A DNA stretch of 64,000 bases, taken from positions 1 to 64,000 of the forward strand of contig NZ_JADNOP010000016.1 of NCBI RefSeq assembly GCF_015557635.1. Reading direction: 5' to 3'. Positions 27,251 through 35,530 of the stretch are shown one piece after another. Both the position numbers and the translations under genes were made by a program. Each line of letters opens with the position of its first letter. Positions within the stretch are counted from its first letter, which is position 1. Under the pieces are notes generated by a model. That model searched no databases, had not been told where the DNA came from, and was given only the letters and a program-made list of their open reading frames with translations. Source of the stretch: Fusicatenibacter saccharivorans (GTDB taxonomy: Bacteria; Bacillota; Clostridia; Lachnospirales; Lachnospiraceae).

Positions 27251-27830
27251 GCTCTACACCTCCGTGAAAGATGAAATTCTCCCGCTCTTCGTTCAGAAGG
27301 GTCTCGAAGGAATTATCGATCAGAATATTTTTCTCCGGAATGACCGCGCGCACGCCGCCAAGGAACGGCATGGCCGAAATGGTAAGGGTTACGGAGAGTT
27401 TCTGCTCCAGGGAAGCCTTATGAGCTTCGTCTGACGGATCCAGATATAAGGTCAGTTTGTCATTTCCGGCAAACGTAACGGCTTCGCGGATTTTGCGCTC
27501 CAGATACTCCTCATAGGATGGATCCTTTTTATAAGCGGTAAGTTTTTCACGAACTTCTTTAAACAGTTTTTCTTTTAATTCCAGATTTTTACGGGACAGC
27601 TTCCGTCTGATATGAAGCTGATCCGCAGACAGTGTCTTATTGACATCACGTTTTGCTTTCTCGGTCTCGGCAGCAACTTCTTCTTCTGCCTGACGTCTTG
27701 CGGTTGCTTTATGCTCCTCGAAGATCTTATCCAGAGCTTTCTGGTGATCGCCGATCACACGTTCTGCTTCACGGTTTGCACTGTCCAGGGAATGATTATA
27801 AAAATTCTGAAGTTTTTCCTCAGTAGTCAA
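27243..27830 (-). CDS. atpE: V-type ATP synthase/ATPase subunit E
   Basis: 195 residues, strongly alpha-helical and charged in the first ~110 residues, then a mixed alpha/beta C-terminal domain: the peripheral stalk subunit E architecture. It pairs with subunit H/G to brace the catalytic head. Overlaps subunit A. Confidence 0.9.
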   Translation of the reverse strand: MTTEEKLQNFYNHSLDSANREAERVIGDHQKALDKIFEEHKATARRQAEEEVAAETEKAKRDVNKTLSADQLHIRRKLSRKNLELKEKLFKEVREKLTAYKKDPSYEEYLERKIREAVTFAGNDKLTLYLDPSDEAHKASLEQKLSVTLTISAMPFLGGVRAVIPEKNILIDNSFETLLNEERENFIFHGGVEHE

Positions 27831-27853
27831 TGTGTGTCACCTCCAGGGCATTC

Positions 27854-28162
27854 TTACAGTTTTAATCCAATAGATTCATTTACAAAGGAAGTGATAAAGT
27901 CCGGCGCTCTTCCGGTACCGTGACGGTCCGGAATTTCAATGAGCAGCGGAAGCTTATGGTTGAGGCGGACATCCTCCAGAATGTCCGGGAATTCCTTCCC
28001 GAACTTTTCTGTAAGGAGAATAATTCCGATCTCTTTGTCTGCCAGTGTTTTCTGCAGTGTATCATAAAGCTCCTCGCGCTCATGAACGACAACGCCTTCC
28101 ACTCCGGCCAGGCGCATGCCCGTCTGAGTGTCTACGTTATCACTGATCAAGAACATTTTCAT
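27854..28162 (-). CDS. atpF: V-type ATP synthase/ATPase subunit F
   Basis: 102 residues. A small alpha/beta protein starting MKMFLISDNVDTQTGMRLAGVEG with GIILLTEKF and LPLLIEIPDRHG; this is the ATP-synt_F fold that clamps the rotor shaft subunit D. Position between K and E agrees. Confidence 0.93.
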   Translation of the reverse strand: MKMFLISDNVDTQTGMRLAGVEGVVVHEREELYDTLQKTLADKEIGIILLTEKFGKEFPDILEDVRLNHKLPLLIEIPDRHGTGRAPDFITSFVNESIGLKL

Positions 28163-28212
28163 TTATGATTCCTCCAACTTAAGGTGAAGATCAATACCTT
28201 CCGGTTTTGGAA

Positions 28213-28671
<459 letters not shown>

Positions 28672-28680
28672 TCATTAAAT

Positions 28681-28758
28681 TTACTCTTTGCTGCGATCCG
28701 GAGCCATTTTCACTTTTTCCCGATACAGCTTCCCGCCATATTCGCTTCCATTTTGCAT
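28681..28758 (-). CDS. Possible 25-residue peptide between subunits K and I
   Basis: ATG at 28758 follows AGAGGA at normal spacing and opens 25 codons (MQNGSEYGGKLYREKVKMAP at the start) ending 33 bases before subunit K. It fills most of the only sizeable gap in the ATPase operon. Peptide is hydrophilic and basic; no family recognised. Confidence 0.3.
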   Translation of the reverse strand: MQNGSEYGGKLYREKVKMAPDRSKE

Positions 28759-28774
28759 GGCTCTGAATCCTCTT

Positions 28775-30721
28775 TTATTTCTCGCCTTTTTTCAAAAACG
28801 GAACAAACGGTTTTCCATCTCCTTCATAGAACCGGCTGAACATCTCGTAATACTCCAGACGCAGTACCTGGATCGCTACCAGCAGTGCCTCAAGGCAGGC
28901 AACGAAGACATTTCCGAGAACAATAACCGGCCAGCTGATGCTGCCGCCGCCTGTTGCTCCGCCGAGCATCAGGACAACCTCCATCATAGCCGCATGGCTG
29001 ACTGCATATGCGCCGACACGGACAAAGGAAATTGTGTTGGAGAAGTAGCTCAAAAGCACATCGAAGAGTTCGAAGAATGCCTGTACAAAGAACATTCCCT
29101 TTCCGGTCTCCGGAAATGCATTGCCCTTCTTCTCTACCATACGCTCCAGTGGCTCTTTTAAGAAGATCGCAAGAAGCGGAATACCGAACATGACTACCAT
29201 CACGCCGACAGCCGGAGCTTTATGGCCGCTGAACAGGAGAACGAGTGTAACGGCAAGGGCTCCGTAGAAAATGAAGCCTGCCAGGGAGTTCTGGCTGAAC
29301 AGAAGCTCGCCGAGCTTATGGTTTCTTGCTGCATTGATCATATGCAGAACCATTCCTGTCAGAATCATGAACATACCAAATGCAACCGCTGCGACAAATA
29401 CGGTGTTCATCGAACCGATGAACGGAAGCGTTGTCATCGCTTCCTTCGGATGCAGCCAGAGGGCCGGTATGACATTCTCAAATCCGAAGAAGCTGCCGAA
29501 CAAGAATCCGAAGATCACAGAGAATACCGCGCAGGTACTCATGATCGCTGCCAGATCCATCTTCTTGTAGTGGTACAGCAGTGCGCCGCCAATCAGCAGA
29601 CACAGTCCCTGCCCTACATCGGCAAACATGATTCCGAAAATAAATGCATAGGTAAGTCCTACGATAATCGTAGGGTCAATTTCATTGTAATTTGGCAGTC
29701 CGTACATCTTCACGTACATCTCAAACGGACGGAAGATTTTCGGATTTTTCAGCTTTGTCGGCGGCTGACGCAGAACGTTGTTTGCATCATCCTCGATGAA
29801 GCAGAAGAGATTTGTGTCGTTTTCGATGTCCTTCTGGAAGGAAGCGGCATCTTTTTCCGACATCCAGCCGCACAGAATATAGAAGGTTTCCTTCTTGGAT
29901 TTCGTGCAGGCTGCCAGGCGACGGACATCAAAGTTGCCGGAGAGCTGCTCTAACTGCTCTTTTGCTGCAACCAGATCCTCTGCGGAATCCGAAAGGCATT
30001 TTGCCAGTTTCCGTGAGCACTCGCTGAGTGCATCGTCTGTCTTTTTGATTTCTGCCTGAAGTGCTGCGTAAGCATCCTCCGGCGTTCCGCTGTACTCGTC
30101 CGGAACGTAGATTCTTTCGAAGTGCAGGGATGAGAATACGGCGTCCACTTTCGTGACCTGATCTCTTGGGCAGAAGTAAATGCCCCATACATACTGCTCA
30201 TCGGAATGGCAGCGGTAGAATACCGTATCGCTGTTCTCATAGCAGTAGCTCTCAAATTTGTTGTAATACTCTTTTGTGATCTTTCCGAATCTGAATTTAA
30301 TAAAGTGGAAATCCAGAATGGAGGAAAGATTGCAGTGCAGATCCTGGAACGGCTCGATTTTCTGTGCTTTTTCCATCAAGTCTTTCTTTTTTGCTTCCAG
30401 TTCTGTACGCTCCTGGTTCAACTGGCCAAGGGTGTGATCCAAACCATGGACACAGTTGATGGCATCTTCCAGGGAAAGTCTTTTCGTGGTGGTACGCTTC
30501 TCTTCCGGCAGAAGTGCTGTAAAATCTTCCGCCTGTTTTAAGGTCTCTTTGTATGGGTTGATCTGGATATACGGTGTGATATTCTGCATCGTAGACAGCT
30601 CCGTCAGAGCGTTTTCCAGATGTATCTCATATTTTGAGAGATAAGTGTTGACCACACGGTCAATGTCGGCTTTCGGCCCGGTGATGCTCAAAAATTTCAT
30701 CTTGACAATCAATGAGTACAC
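28775..30721 (-). CDS. atpI: V-type ATP synthase/ATPase subunit I (stator a-type)
   Basis: 648 residues, normal for subunit I. The N-terminal ~335 residues are cytoplasmic with two coiled-coil stretches (~70-125 and 220-260); the C-terminal half has seven or eight membrane segments including GIMFADVGQGLCLLIGGA and the conserved segment SFVRVGAYAVSHAAM, whose arginine faces the K ring. It forms the ion half-channels and anchors the peripheral stalks. Confidence 0.96.
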   Translation of the reverse strand: MYSLIVKMKFLSITGPKADIDRVVNTYLSKYEIHLENALTELSTMQNITPYIQINPYKETLKQAEDFTALLPEEKRTTTKRLSLEDAINCVHGLDHTLGQLNQERTELEAKKKDLMEKAQKIEPFQDLHCNLSSILDFHFIKFRFGKITKEYYNKFESYCYENSDTVFYRCHSDEQYVWGIYFCPRDQVTKVDAVFSSLHFERIYVPDEYSGTPEDAYAALQAEIKKTDDALSECSRKLAKCLSDSAEDLVAAKEQLEQLSGNFDVRRLAACTKSKKETFYILCGWMSEKDAASFQKDIENDTNLFCFIEDDANNVLRQPPTKLKNPKIFRPFEMYVKMYGLPNYNEIDPTIIVGLTYAFIFGIMFADVGQGLCLLIGGALLYHYKKMDLAAIMSTCAVFSVIFGFLFGSFFGFENVIPALWLHPKEAMTTLPFIGSMNTVFVAAVAFGMFMILTGMVLHMINAARNHKLGELLFSQNSLAGFIFYGALAVTLVLLFSGHKAPAVGVMVVMFGIPLLAIFLKEPLERMVEKKGNAFPETGKGMFFVQAFFELFDVLLSYFSNTISFVRVGAYAVSHAAMMEVVLMLGGATGGGSISWPVIVLGNVFVACLEALLVAIQVLRLEYYEMFSRFYEGDGKPFVPFLKKGEK

Positions 30722-30732
30722 CTCCCCGTGTA

Positions 30733-31773
30733 TTAAGTTTTTGCGATATGCTGCATTGCCTCGTCAGCGCTGATACGGTAACGTACGCACTCGAGTGCAA
30801 TAATAAGCCGGTTTACCTCGTGCTCTTTGTGATAGAGGTATGAGTATATTGTGGCAACGGAATAAGGATCCTGTCTGGATTCACTGGAAAGTATGTGCTT
30901 CATAATGGCTGCATACATGGATTCCAGCGTATCGACCTTGAAGGAATCATACCGTTTCGCATAATAGGTTTGTTCCAGCAGCTGGGAAAATGCACTCATA
31001 TTCTCGGCTTCTACCAGTGCCTTTACCACATCCTTTTTCAGCCGGTGATGAACCGGAATCAGCAGGGCGTAGATTTGTGCGCTGGTCATGTGATAATAGC
31101 GTTTGGAACGGTAGATCCACTGAAGGTTCAGCATGTCAAACTTGCTTCCCCATGCAGCGGTCAGCTCTTCCAGATCCCGCTTTGTCACTACTTTTGATCT
31201 GTCTTTCCACATCTGTGCAAAGTAATACAGATCCAGGGTCATCTCATAGTCGAACAGGGTCGGACGCTCGATATCCGCGAGCTGCGACAACGGGGCATAA
31301 TATTCTGTCCCTTTCAGGTTCGCAATCAGTTCTTCGATCGTCCTGGAGGACGCCAGAAGATTGATGTCCAGCTGGGAATGCTTGTTAAAGAACTCGTCGA
31401 ATATGGACAGGTTCAATACCACATCACGGTGATCAAATACCGTGTTCAGGCATTCTTTGATAACGGACACTTCGTATCGTTTGAAGTAGAGTGCAAGAAA
31501 CTTTCTCTGCTCTACATTTGCAAAACGGTACAGCTTGGAAAAATCCCGGTACACCGTCAGGCGCAGCATTTTCTCGATCTGACCCCGGTGAAGGTCAGCT
31601 TCGTTGTAGCCCTCAAACAGATCCTCATAGCCTTTATGCTGCTTGAGGTAAGAAACTGCCTGCGGTACACTCTCCAGTTCCACGATTTCCCGAAAATTCT
31701 GGTCGTTTAAAAGATGGCTCTGCATGGCTCTTATCTTTGTGGTAAGGCCGCTGTAGGATAATAGACCGCTCAT
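30733..31773 (-). CDS. atpC: V-type ATP synthase/ATPase subunit C (AC39/d-type)
   Basis: 346 residues, all helical, with the AC39 pattern of repeated Tyr/Leu-rich three-helix bundles (GLTTKIRAMQSHLL at the start, LALYFKRYEVSVIKECL in the middle). It sits on the K ring and receives the rotor shaft. Follows subunit H by 4 bases and precedes I by 11. Confidence 0.93.
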   Translation of the reverse strand: MSGLLSYSGLTTKIRAMQSHLLNDQNFREIVELESVPQAVSYLKQHKGYEDLFEGYNEADLHRGQIEKMLRLTVYRDFSKLYRFANVEQRKFLALYFKRYEVSVIKECLNTVFDHRDVVLNLSIFDEFFNKHSQLDINLLASSRTIEELIANLKGTEYYAPLSQLADIERPTLFDYEMTLDLYYFAQMWKDRSKVVTKRDLEELTAAWGSKFDMLNLQWIYRSKRYYHMTSAQIYALLIPVHHRLKKDVVKALVEAENMSAFSQLLEQTYYAKRYDSFKVDTLESMYAAIMKHILSSESRQDPYSVATIYSYLYHKEHEVNRLIIALECVRYRISADEAMQHIAKT

Positions 31774-31777
31774 CGTT

Positions 31778-32089
31778 TCACTTCCTTATAATGTTTTCGT
31801 AAATCTGCGTGGACAGTGTTCCGTGATTCTGTTCGTAATAAGCGTCCAGTGAAGATAGAAGTTCGGCGGCAGAGTCCCGCTGCTTTTTCTGATCCGCATC
31901 TGTAGTAGAATGAAGTTTCGTTGTAATCTCTTCAATCCGCTTTGCCGTTTCTGCTTCCAGATCTGCATCGAATTTTGCAATCCGCTCTTCCTGCTGCTCA
32001 TCCTGGAGCTTCTTCTGATTCTCGGCAGCCTGCATAATCTTAGTAGCAGCCGTTTCGATCTCTGCAAGTTTGTTAATTACAGATTCCAT
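31778..32089 (-). CDS. V-type ATP synthase/ATPase subunit H/G-like peripheral stalk protein
   Basis: 103 residues, entirely helical and rich in Ala, Glu, Lys and Gln, with the heptad look of a stalk subunit pairing with E. First gene of the operon, with a strong AAGGAGG site before the ATG. Sequence similarity between such stalk proteins is low, so the name rests on position and composition. Confidence 0.82.
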   Translation of the reverse strand: MESVINKLAEIETAATKIMQAAENQKKLQDEQQEERIAKFDADLEAETAKRIEEITTKLHSTTDADQKKQRDSAAELLSSLDAYYEQNHGTLSTQIYENIIRK

Positions 32090-32543
32090 AGCATCGCTTT
32101 CCCTCCTTATGATATTTGCATAACAATCAAACCTGGTCCACTGACCAATTTTGATATACAGGGCAAAAAGTACAGGAGAAACTCCTGCATCTTTGCTGTT
32201 AGTATTCTACACCTTTTTTTCCAAAGTTGACATATTGAAATCGTAAAAAAAAGTGGGATTTCGATCGACTTTTTGATTAAAAATAGACAATGGGTCATAT
32301 TTTTTCTTCCAATATCAATAGCCAAAAGATGGCCCCTCATATGATTTCGATATGGAACCAATCCGATTGTCATATTGCTGATAAGAAATGCTATGTGCAG
32401 GTTGATATTGTATACAGTATTTTGAAAACTTCGAAAATTTGAAAACGGGATTTTTCTGTTTTGCTTTTTCGGGAGCTATGATATACTAGATATGATTGGC
32501 TTTTATTCTAATATTTATCACTTAAGAAAGGAATTTTACGCAT
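32090..32543. promoter_or_regulatory. Divergent promoter region of the V-ATPase operon and trmB
   Basis: No gene is visible. For trmB, TATACT precedes the start by ~55 bp with a T-rich weak -35 17 bp upstream. For the ATPase, a weak -10 (TAGAAT) lies ~120 bp before subunit H, followed by a short CAGGAG/CTCCTG hairpin near 32170-32185 in the leader. Several GAAATCG/CGATTTC-type repeats lie in the middle and could bind a regulator. Confidence 0.4.
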
Positions 32544-33194
32544 ATGCGCCTTAGAAATATCAGAGGATCAAAAGATGTGATTGCTTCCTGTCCGTTCGTT
32601 GTGCAGGAACCGGAGAGCTGCCGGGGACGGTGGGTTGAGGTTTTTGGAAATGAAAATCCGATTCATATTGAGGTTGGAATGGGAAAAGGACGCTTCCTGA
32701 TGGATATGGCGGTTCTGCATCCGGAGATCAACTACATTGGTATTGAGATGTACGACAGCGTACTGCTCCGCGCGGTACAGAAACGTGAAAAATTAGAAAC
32801 AGAACTTAAAAACCTGTTTTTCATCCGCATGGACGCGCGCCAGCTTCCGGAAGTATTCGCAGAAGGCGAAGTTGACCGCATTTACCTCAACTTCTCCGAT
32901 CCGTGGCCGAAGGACCGCCATGCGAAGCGGAGACTGACGTCGCATGAGTTTCTTGCACGGTACGAGAAGATTTTAAAGAAGGACGGAACACTGGAATTCA
33001 AAACCGATAATAAAGATCTGTTTGACTTCTCTCTTGAGGAGATGAAAAATGCAGAGGGATGGGAACTCACTGCATTCACATACGATCTGCACCACGATGT
33101 GGTTCTCTCAGAAGGAAATGTAATGACGGAATATGAGGAGAAGTTTTCCTCAATCGGAAACCCGATCTGTAAGATGGAGGCACGGTTTCTGTAG
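32544..33194 (+). CDS. trmB: tRNA (guanine-N7-)-methyltransferase
   Basis: 216 residues. SAM-binding motif EVGMGKGRF (44-52), YIGIEMYDSVLLRA, and the family signature FSDPWPKDRHAKRRL with the following FLARYEKIL and ELEFKTDN-like block identify TrmB, which makes m7G46 in the tRNA variable loop. AAGGAA lies before the ATG. It is transcribed divergently from the ATPase operon and ends in its own terminator. Confidence 0.96.
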   Translation: MRLRNIRGSKDVIASCPFVVQEPESCRGRWVEVFGNENPIHIEVGMGKGRFLMDMAVLHPEINYIGIEMYDSVLLRAVQKREKLETELKNLFFIRMDARQLPEVFAEGEVDRIYLNFSDPWPKDRHAKRRLTSHEFLARYEKILKKDGTLEFKTDNKDLFDFSLEEMKNAEGWELTAFTYDLHHDVVLSEGNVMTEYEEKFSSIGNPICKMEARFL

Positions 33195-33235
33195 CGGAAT
33201 GCTTTCGCAAATGATTTGATTCCCATCCAAAATAC

Positions 33236-33290
33236 AAACCGGCAGCAGAACGGTCTCTTGAAAAGTAAGACCGCTCCGCTGCCGGTTTTT
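33236..33290 (+). terminator. Terminator of trmB
   Basis: AAACCGGCAGC (33236-33246) pairs with GCTGCCGGTTT (33278-33288), with inner CGGTCT/AGACCG, then T5. Confidence 0.9.
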
Positions 33291-33405
33291 CTCTGTTTCT
33301 ATCGCAATGTAAAAAAGTTGATACACAGACTTTTGGTATTTTGCTTGTAAAACAAGAAAAACACCGTCCCCGCAGCTCTCAGGTCTGCAAAAACAGTGCT
33401 TTCGA

Positions 33406-33478
33406 TGCGCCTTCAGGGACTCGAACCCTGGACAAATAGATTAAGAGTCTACTGCTCTACCAACTGAGCTAAAGGCGC
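33406..33478 (-). tRNA. tRNA-Lys(CUU)
   Basis: 73 bases fold as a full cloverleaf: 7-bp acceptor GCGCCTT/AAGGCGC, D arm GCTC/GAGC, anticodon loop CTCTTAA (anticodon CTT, lysine AAG codons), T arm CAGGG-TTCGAGT-CCCTG, discriminator A. The CCA end is not encoded. It stands alone between trmB and a small gene. Confidence 0.97.
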
Positions 33479-33688
33479 TTACTTTTGTTTTTCTGTGTTT
33501 CATTGGATGATCCACTCGCTGAACACAAATAAGATTATAAAGGATTCTGCCGAAAAAAGCAACCTTTTTTTCACTGTTTCTTTACTTTTGTTAAAAACAG
33601 CGAAAACAGGTCTTATAATTCTATTAAATTTCACAATTTTTTCGTATATTTCCGTTTGTTTCGACGACGGCTCCAATGGCAGCCGAAC

Positions 33689-33838
33689 CTACTTCCGTTT
33701 CTTATCTTTCTTTTTCAAAAGCTTCTCCAGCTCCTGCATGGATTTCTGGATTTTATAAAGACAGCCGCTGCCGGCATATTTATTCTGATAGCAGAAATCC
33801 TGGAGTTTCTGCTGAAGGAAACCTGATTTTCTGATCAA
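33689..33838 (-). CDS. Possible small basic protein, TTG start
   Basis: 49 residues starting at a TTG with GGAG seven bases upstream; no ATG is available in frame. It begins MIRKSGFLQQKLQDFCYQ, has two cysteines (FCY and GSGCLYK) in the middle and a lysine-rich helical tail ending KKKDKKRK. Codon choice looks coding and the frame is open only here. TATAAT at 33900-33905 lies ~60 bp upstream but with a poor -35. No family recognised. It is co-oriented with, and upstream of, the tRNA-Lys gene. Confidence 0.5.
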   Translation of the reverse strand: MIRKSGFLQQKLQDFCYQNKYAGSGCLYKIQKSMQELEKLLKKKDKKRK

Positions 33839-33948
33839 ACTTCTTCTCCGCTTTCCGGCGTACCGGACACGGGCACCGGAAAAGTTCTTTTTCTTCTATA
33901 TTATACAGGGAATGTCAAAAATGACCAGAAAATAGCTTGTTTTAGCCA

Positions 33949-33977
33949 TTGTTTTCCCATTTTCTTTCCGCTATAAT
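33949..33977 (+). promoter_or_regulatory. SigA promoter of the first MATE gene
   Basis: TTGTTT (33949-33954), 17 bp, TATAAT (33972-33977), followed by a GGGGGAA ribosome site and ATG at 34014. Confidence 0.8.
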
Positions 33978-34013
33978 ACAGCAGAAACTACTATTTACTT
34001 TGGGGGAATTTTT

Positions 34014-35381
34014 ATGAAAACACGAATGAATTTTAAGGATGAATTTTACCAGAAACTAAAACTCCTCGTCCTTCCGATTGCGATCCAGAATTTTATGCTG
34101 GCTCTCGTCAGCGCAACGGATGCGATCATGCTGGGCTGGATTGATCAGACTTCGTTGTCTGCTGTTTCACTGGCCGGACAGGTGCAGTTTGTTTTGAGCC
34201 TTTTTATCTCAGGCATCGCGGCGGGCGCCGGTATTATGGCAGCGCAGTACTGGGGGAAACAGGATGCCGCTTCGATCGAAAAAGTGATTCCGATCGCACT
34301 TCGCACCAACCTGCTGTTCTCCGGCCTGTTTACCATCCTTGCCGGTTTCTGTCCCGAAATGCTGATGCGCATCTTTACAAATGATGCGGCCCTGGTTGCA
34401 AGCGGAAGCCAGTATTTACGCGCTGTTGCACTCTCCTACGTACTCTGCGGTATTTCGCAGGTCTATCTGATCCTGCTGAAAAACACCGGTCATGCAGCAG
34501 TCAGCTCCCGCATCAGTTCCACTGCGGTTGTACTGAACATCATTTTAAATGCCATCCTCATCTACGGTCTTTGCGGTGCTCCGGCACTTGGGATCCGCGG
34601 AGCAGCTTATGCAACGGTAGCTGCCCGCGTTGTGGAACTGATCTGGGCTTATCTCGAGACAAAGAAACCGGAGCGTGTACGGATTCTCTGGAACCGCCTC
34701 TTCTCTTCCGCAGGGAAAATACTTTCAGAAGACTTCTGGCGCTACACGCTTCCCGTGCTTGCGGCCTCCCTCGTCTGGGGAATTGCCTACGTTCTGTACT
34801 CCGTTATCATGGGACATATGGGAAGCGATGCCGTTGCGGCAAACTCCATCACCTCGATTGCCAAGAGCCTCCTCTCCTGCCTGATCCGCGGTGTGAGCGG
34901 TGGTGCCGGGGTTCTGATCGGAAATCTGCTCGGCGCGAACGAGCTGGAAAAAGCCCGCGAGTATGGAGGACGTTTAAGCCATCTCTCCATTGCCATCGGC
35001 ATTGTGACCGGCGGCCTGCTGATGCTCATTTCCCCAGCCATCGTTCATTTTGCCCCACTTTCCGATACCGCAGCCGAGTACCTGCAGTACATGCTTCTCT
35101 TCTGCGGTCTGAACCTGATGGCACAATCGGTCAACACCACCGTTCTCGACGGTATCTTTTGTGCCGGAGGCGATGCGAAATTTGATATGCAGGGAAACAT
35201 CGGCGCTATGTGGTGCTTTTCTGTACCGCTTGGCTTTCTTGCCGCATTCTGGCTGAAGCTTCCGGTTATGGTGGTTTACTGCATTGTAAATCTCGATGAA
35301 ATTGTAAAGCTTCCTGCCGTTTATCATCATTATAAAAAGTACATCTGGGTTCGCAATATTACCCGCGATGTCGAAGATTAA
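34014..35381 (+). CDS. MATE-family efflux transporter
   Basis: 455 residues with twelve hydrophobic segments in two similar halves. The first half carries ATDAIMLGWIDQTSLSAVSLAGQ, the second VIMGHMGSDAVAANSI, the paired motif of MATE exporters. It should export organic cations or drugs using a sodium or proton gradient; substrate unknown. Single gene with its own promoter and terminator. A second MATE protein at 59-61 kb is only distantly similar. Confidence 0.92.
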   Translation: MKTRMNFKDEFYQKLKLLVLPIAIQNFMLALVSATDAIMLGWIDQTSLSAVSLAGQVQFVLSLFISGIAAGAGIMAAQYWGKQDAASIEKVIPIALRTNLLFSGLFTILAGFCPEMLMRIFTNDAALVASGSQYLRAVALSYVLCGISQVYLILLKNTGHAAVSSRISSTAVVLNIILNAILIYGLCGAPALGIRGAAYATVAARVVELIWAYLETKKPERVRILWNRLFSSAGKILSEDFWRYTLPVLAASLVWGIAYVLYSVIMGHMGSDAVAANSITSIAKSLLSCLIRGVSGGAGVLIGNLLGANELEKAREYGGRLSHLSIAIGIVTGGLLMLISPAIVHFAPLSDTAAEYLQYMLLFCGLNLMAQSVNTTVLDGIFCAGGDAKFDMQGNIGAMWCFSVPLGFLAAFWLKLPVMVVYCIVNLDEIVKLPAVYHHYKKYIWVRNITRDVED

Positions 35382-35437
35382 TTCTCACATTATCTGCAGT
35401 CCCTGCCGCCGGCAGCTTCCACCGGATGCAATACCCA

Positions 35438-35489
35438 AAAAGCCTCTGAGGAAAGTCACATTCACACCGGACTTTTCTCAGAGGCTTTT
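35438..35489. terminator. Convergent terminator between MATE and nrdD
   Basis: AAAAGCCTCTGAG...AAGTC pairs with GACTT...CTCAGAGGCTTTT (35470-35489). A and T runs on both ends suit the convergent genes on either side. Confidence 0.88.
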
Positions 35490-35530
35490 GATTATTCCAT
35501 TGATTGTTCCATTGATTATTTCATGGATGA

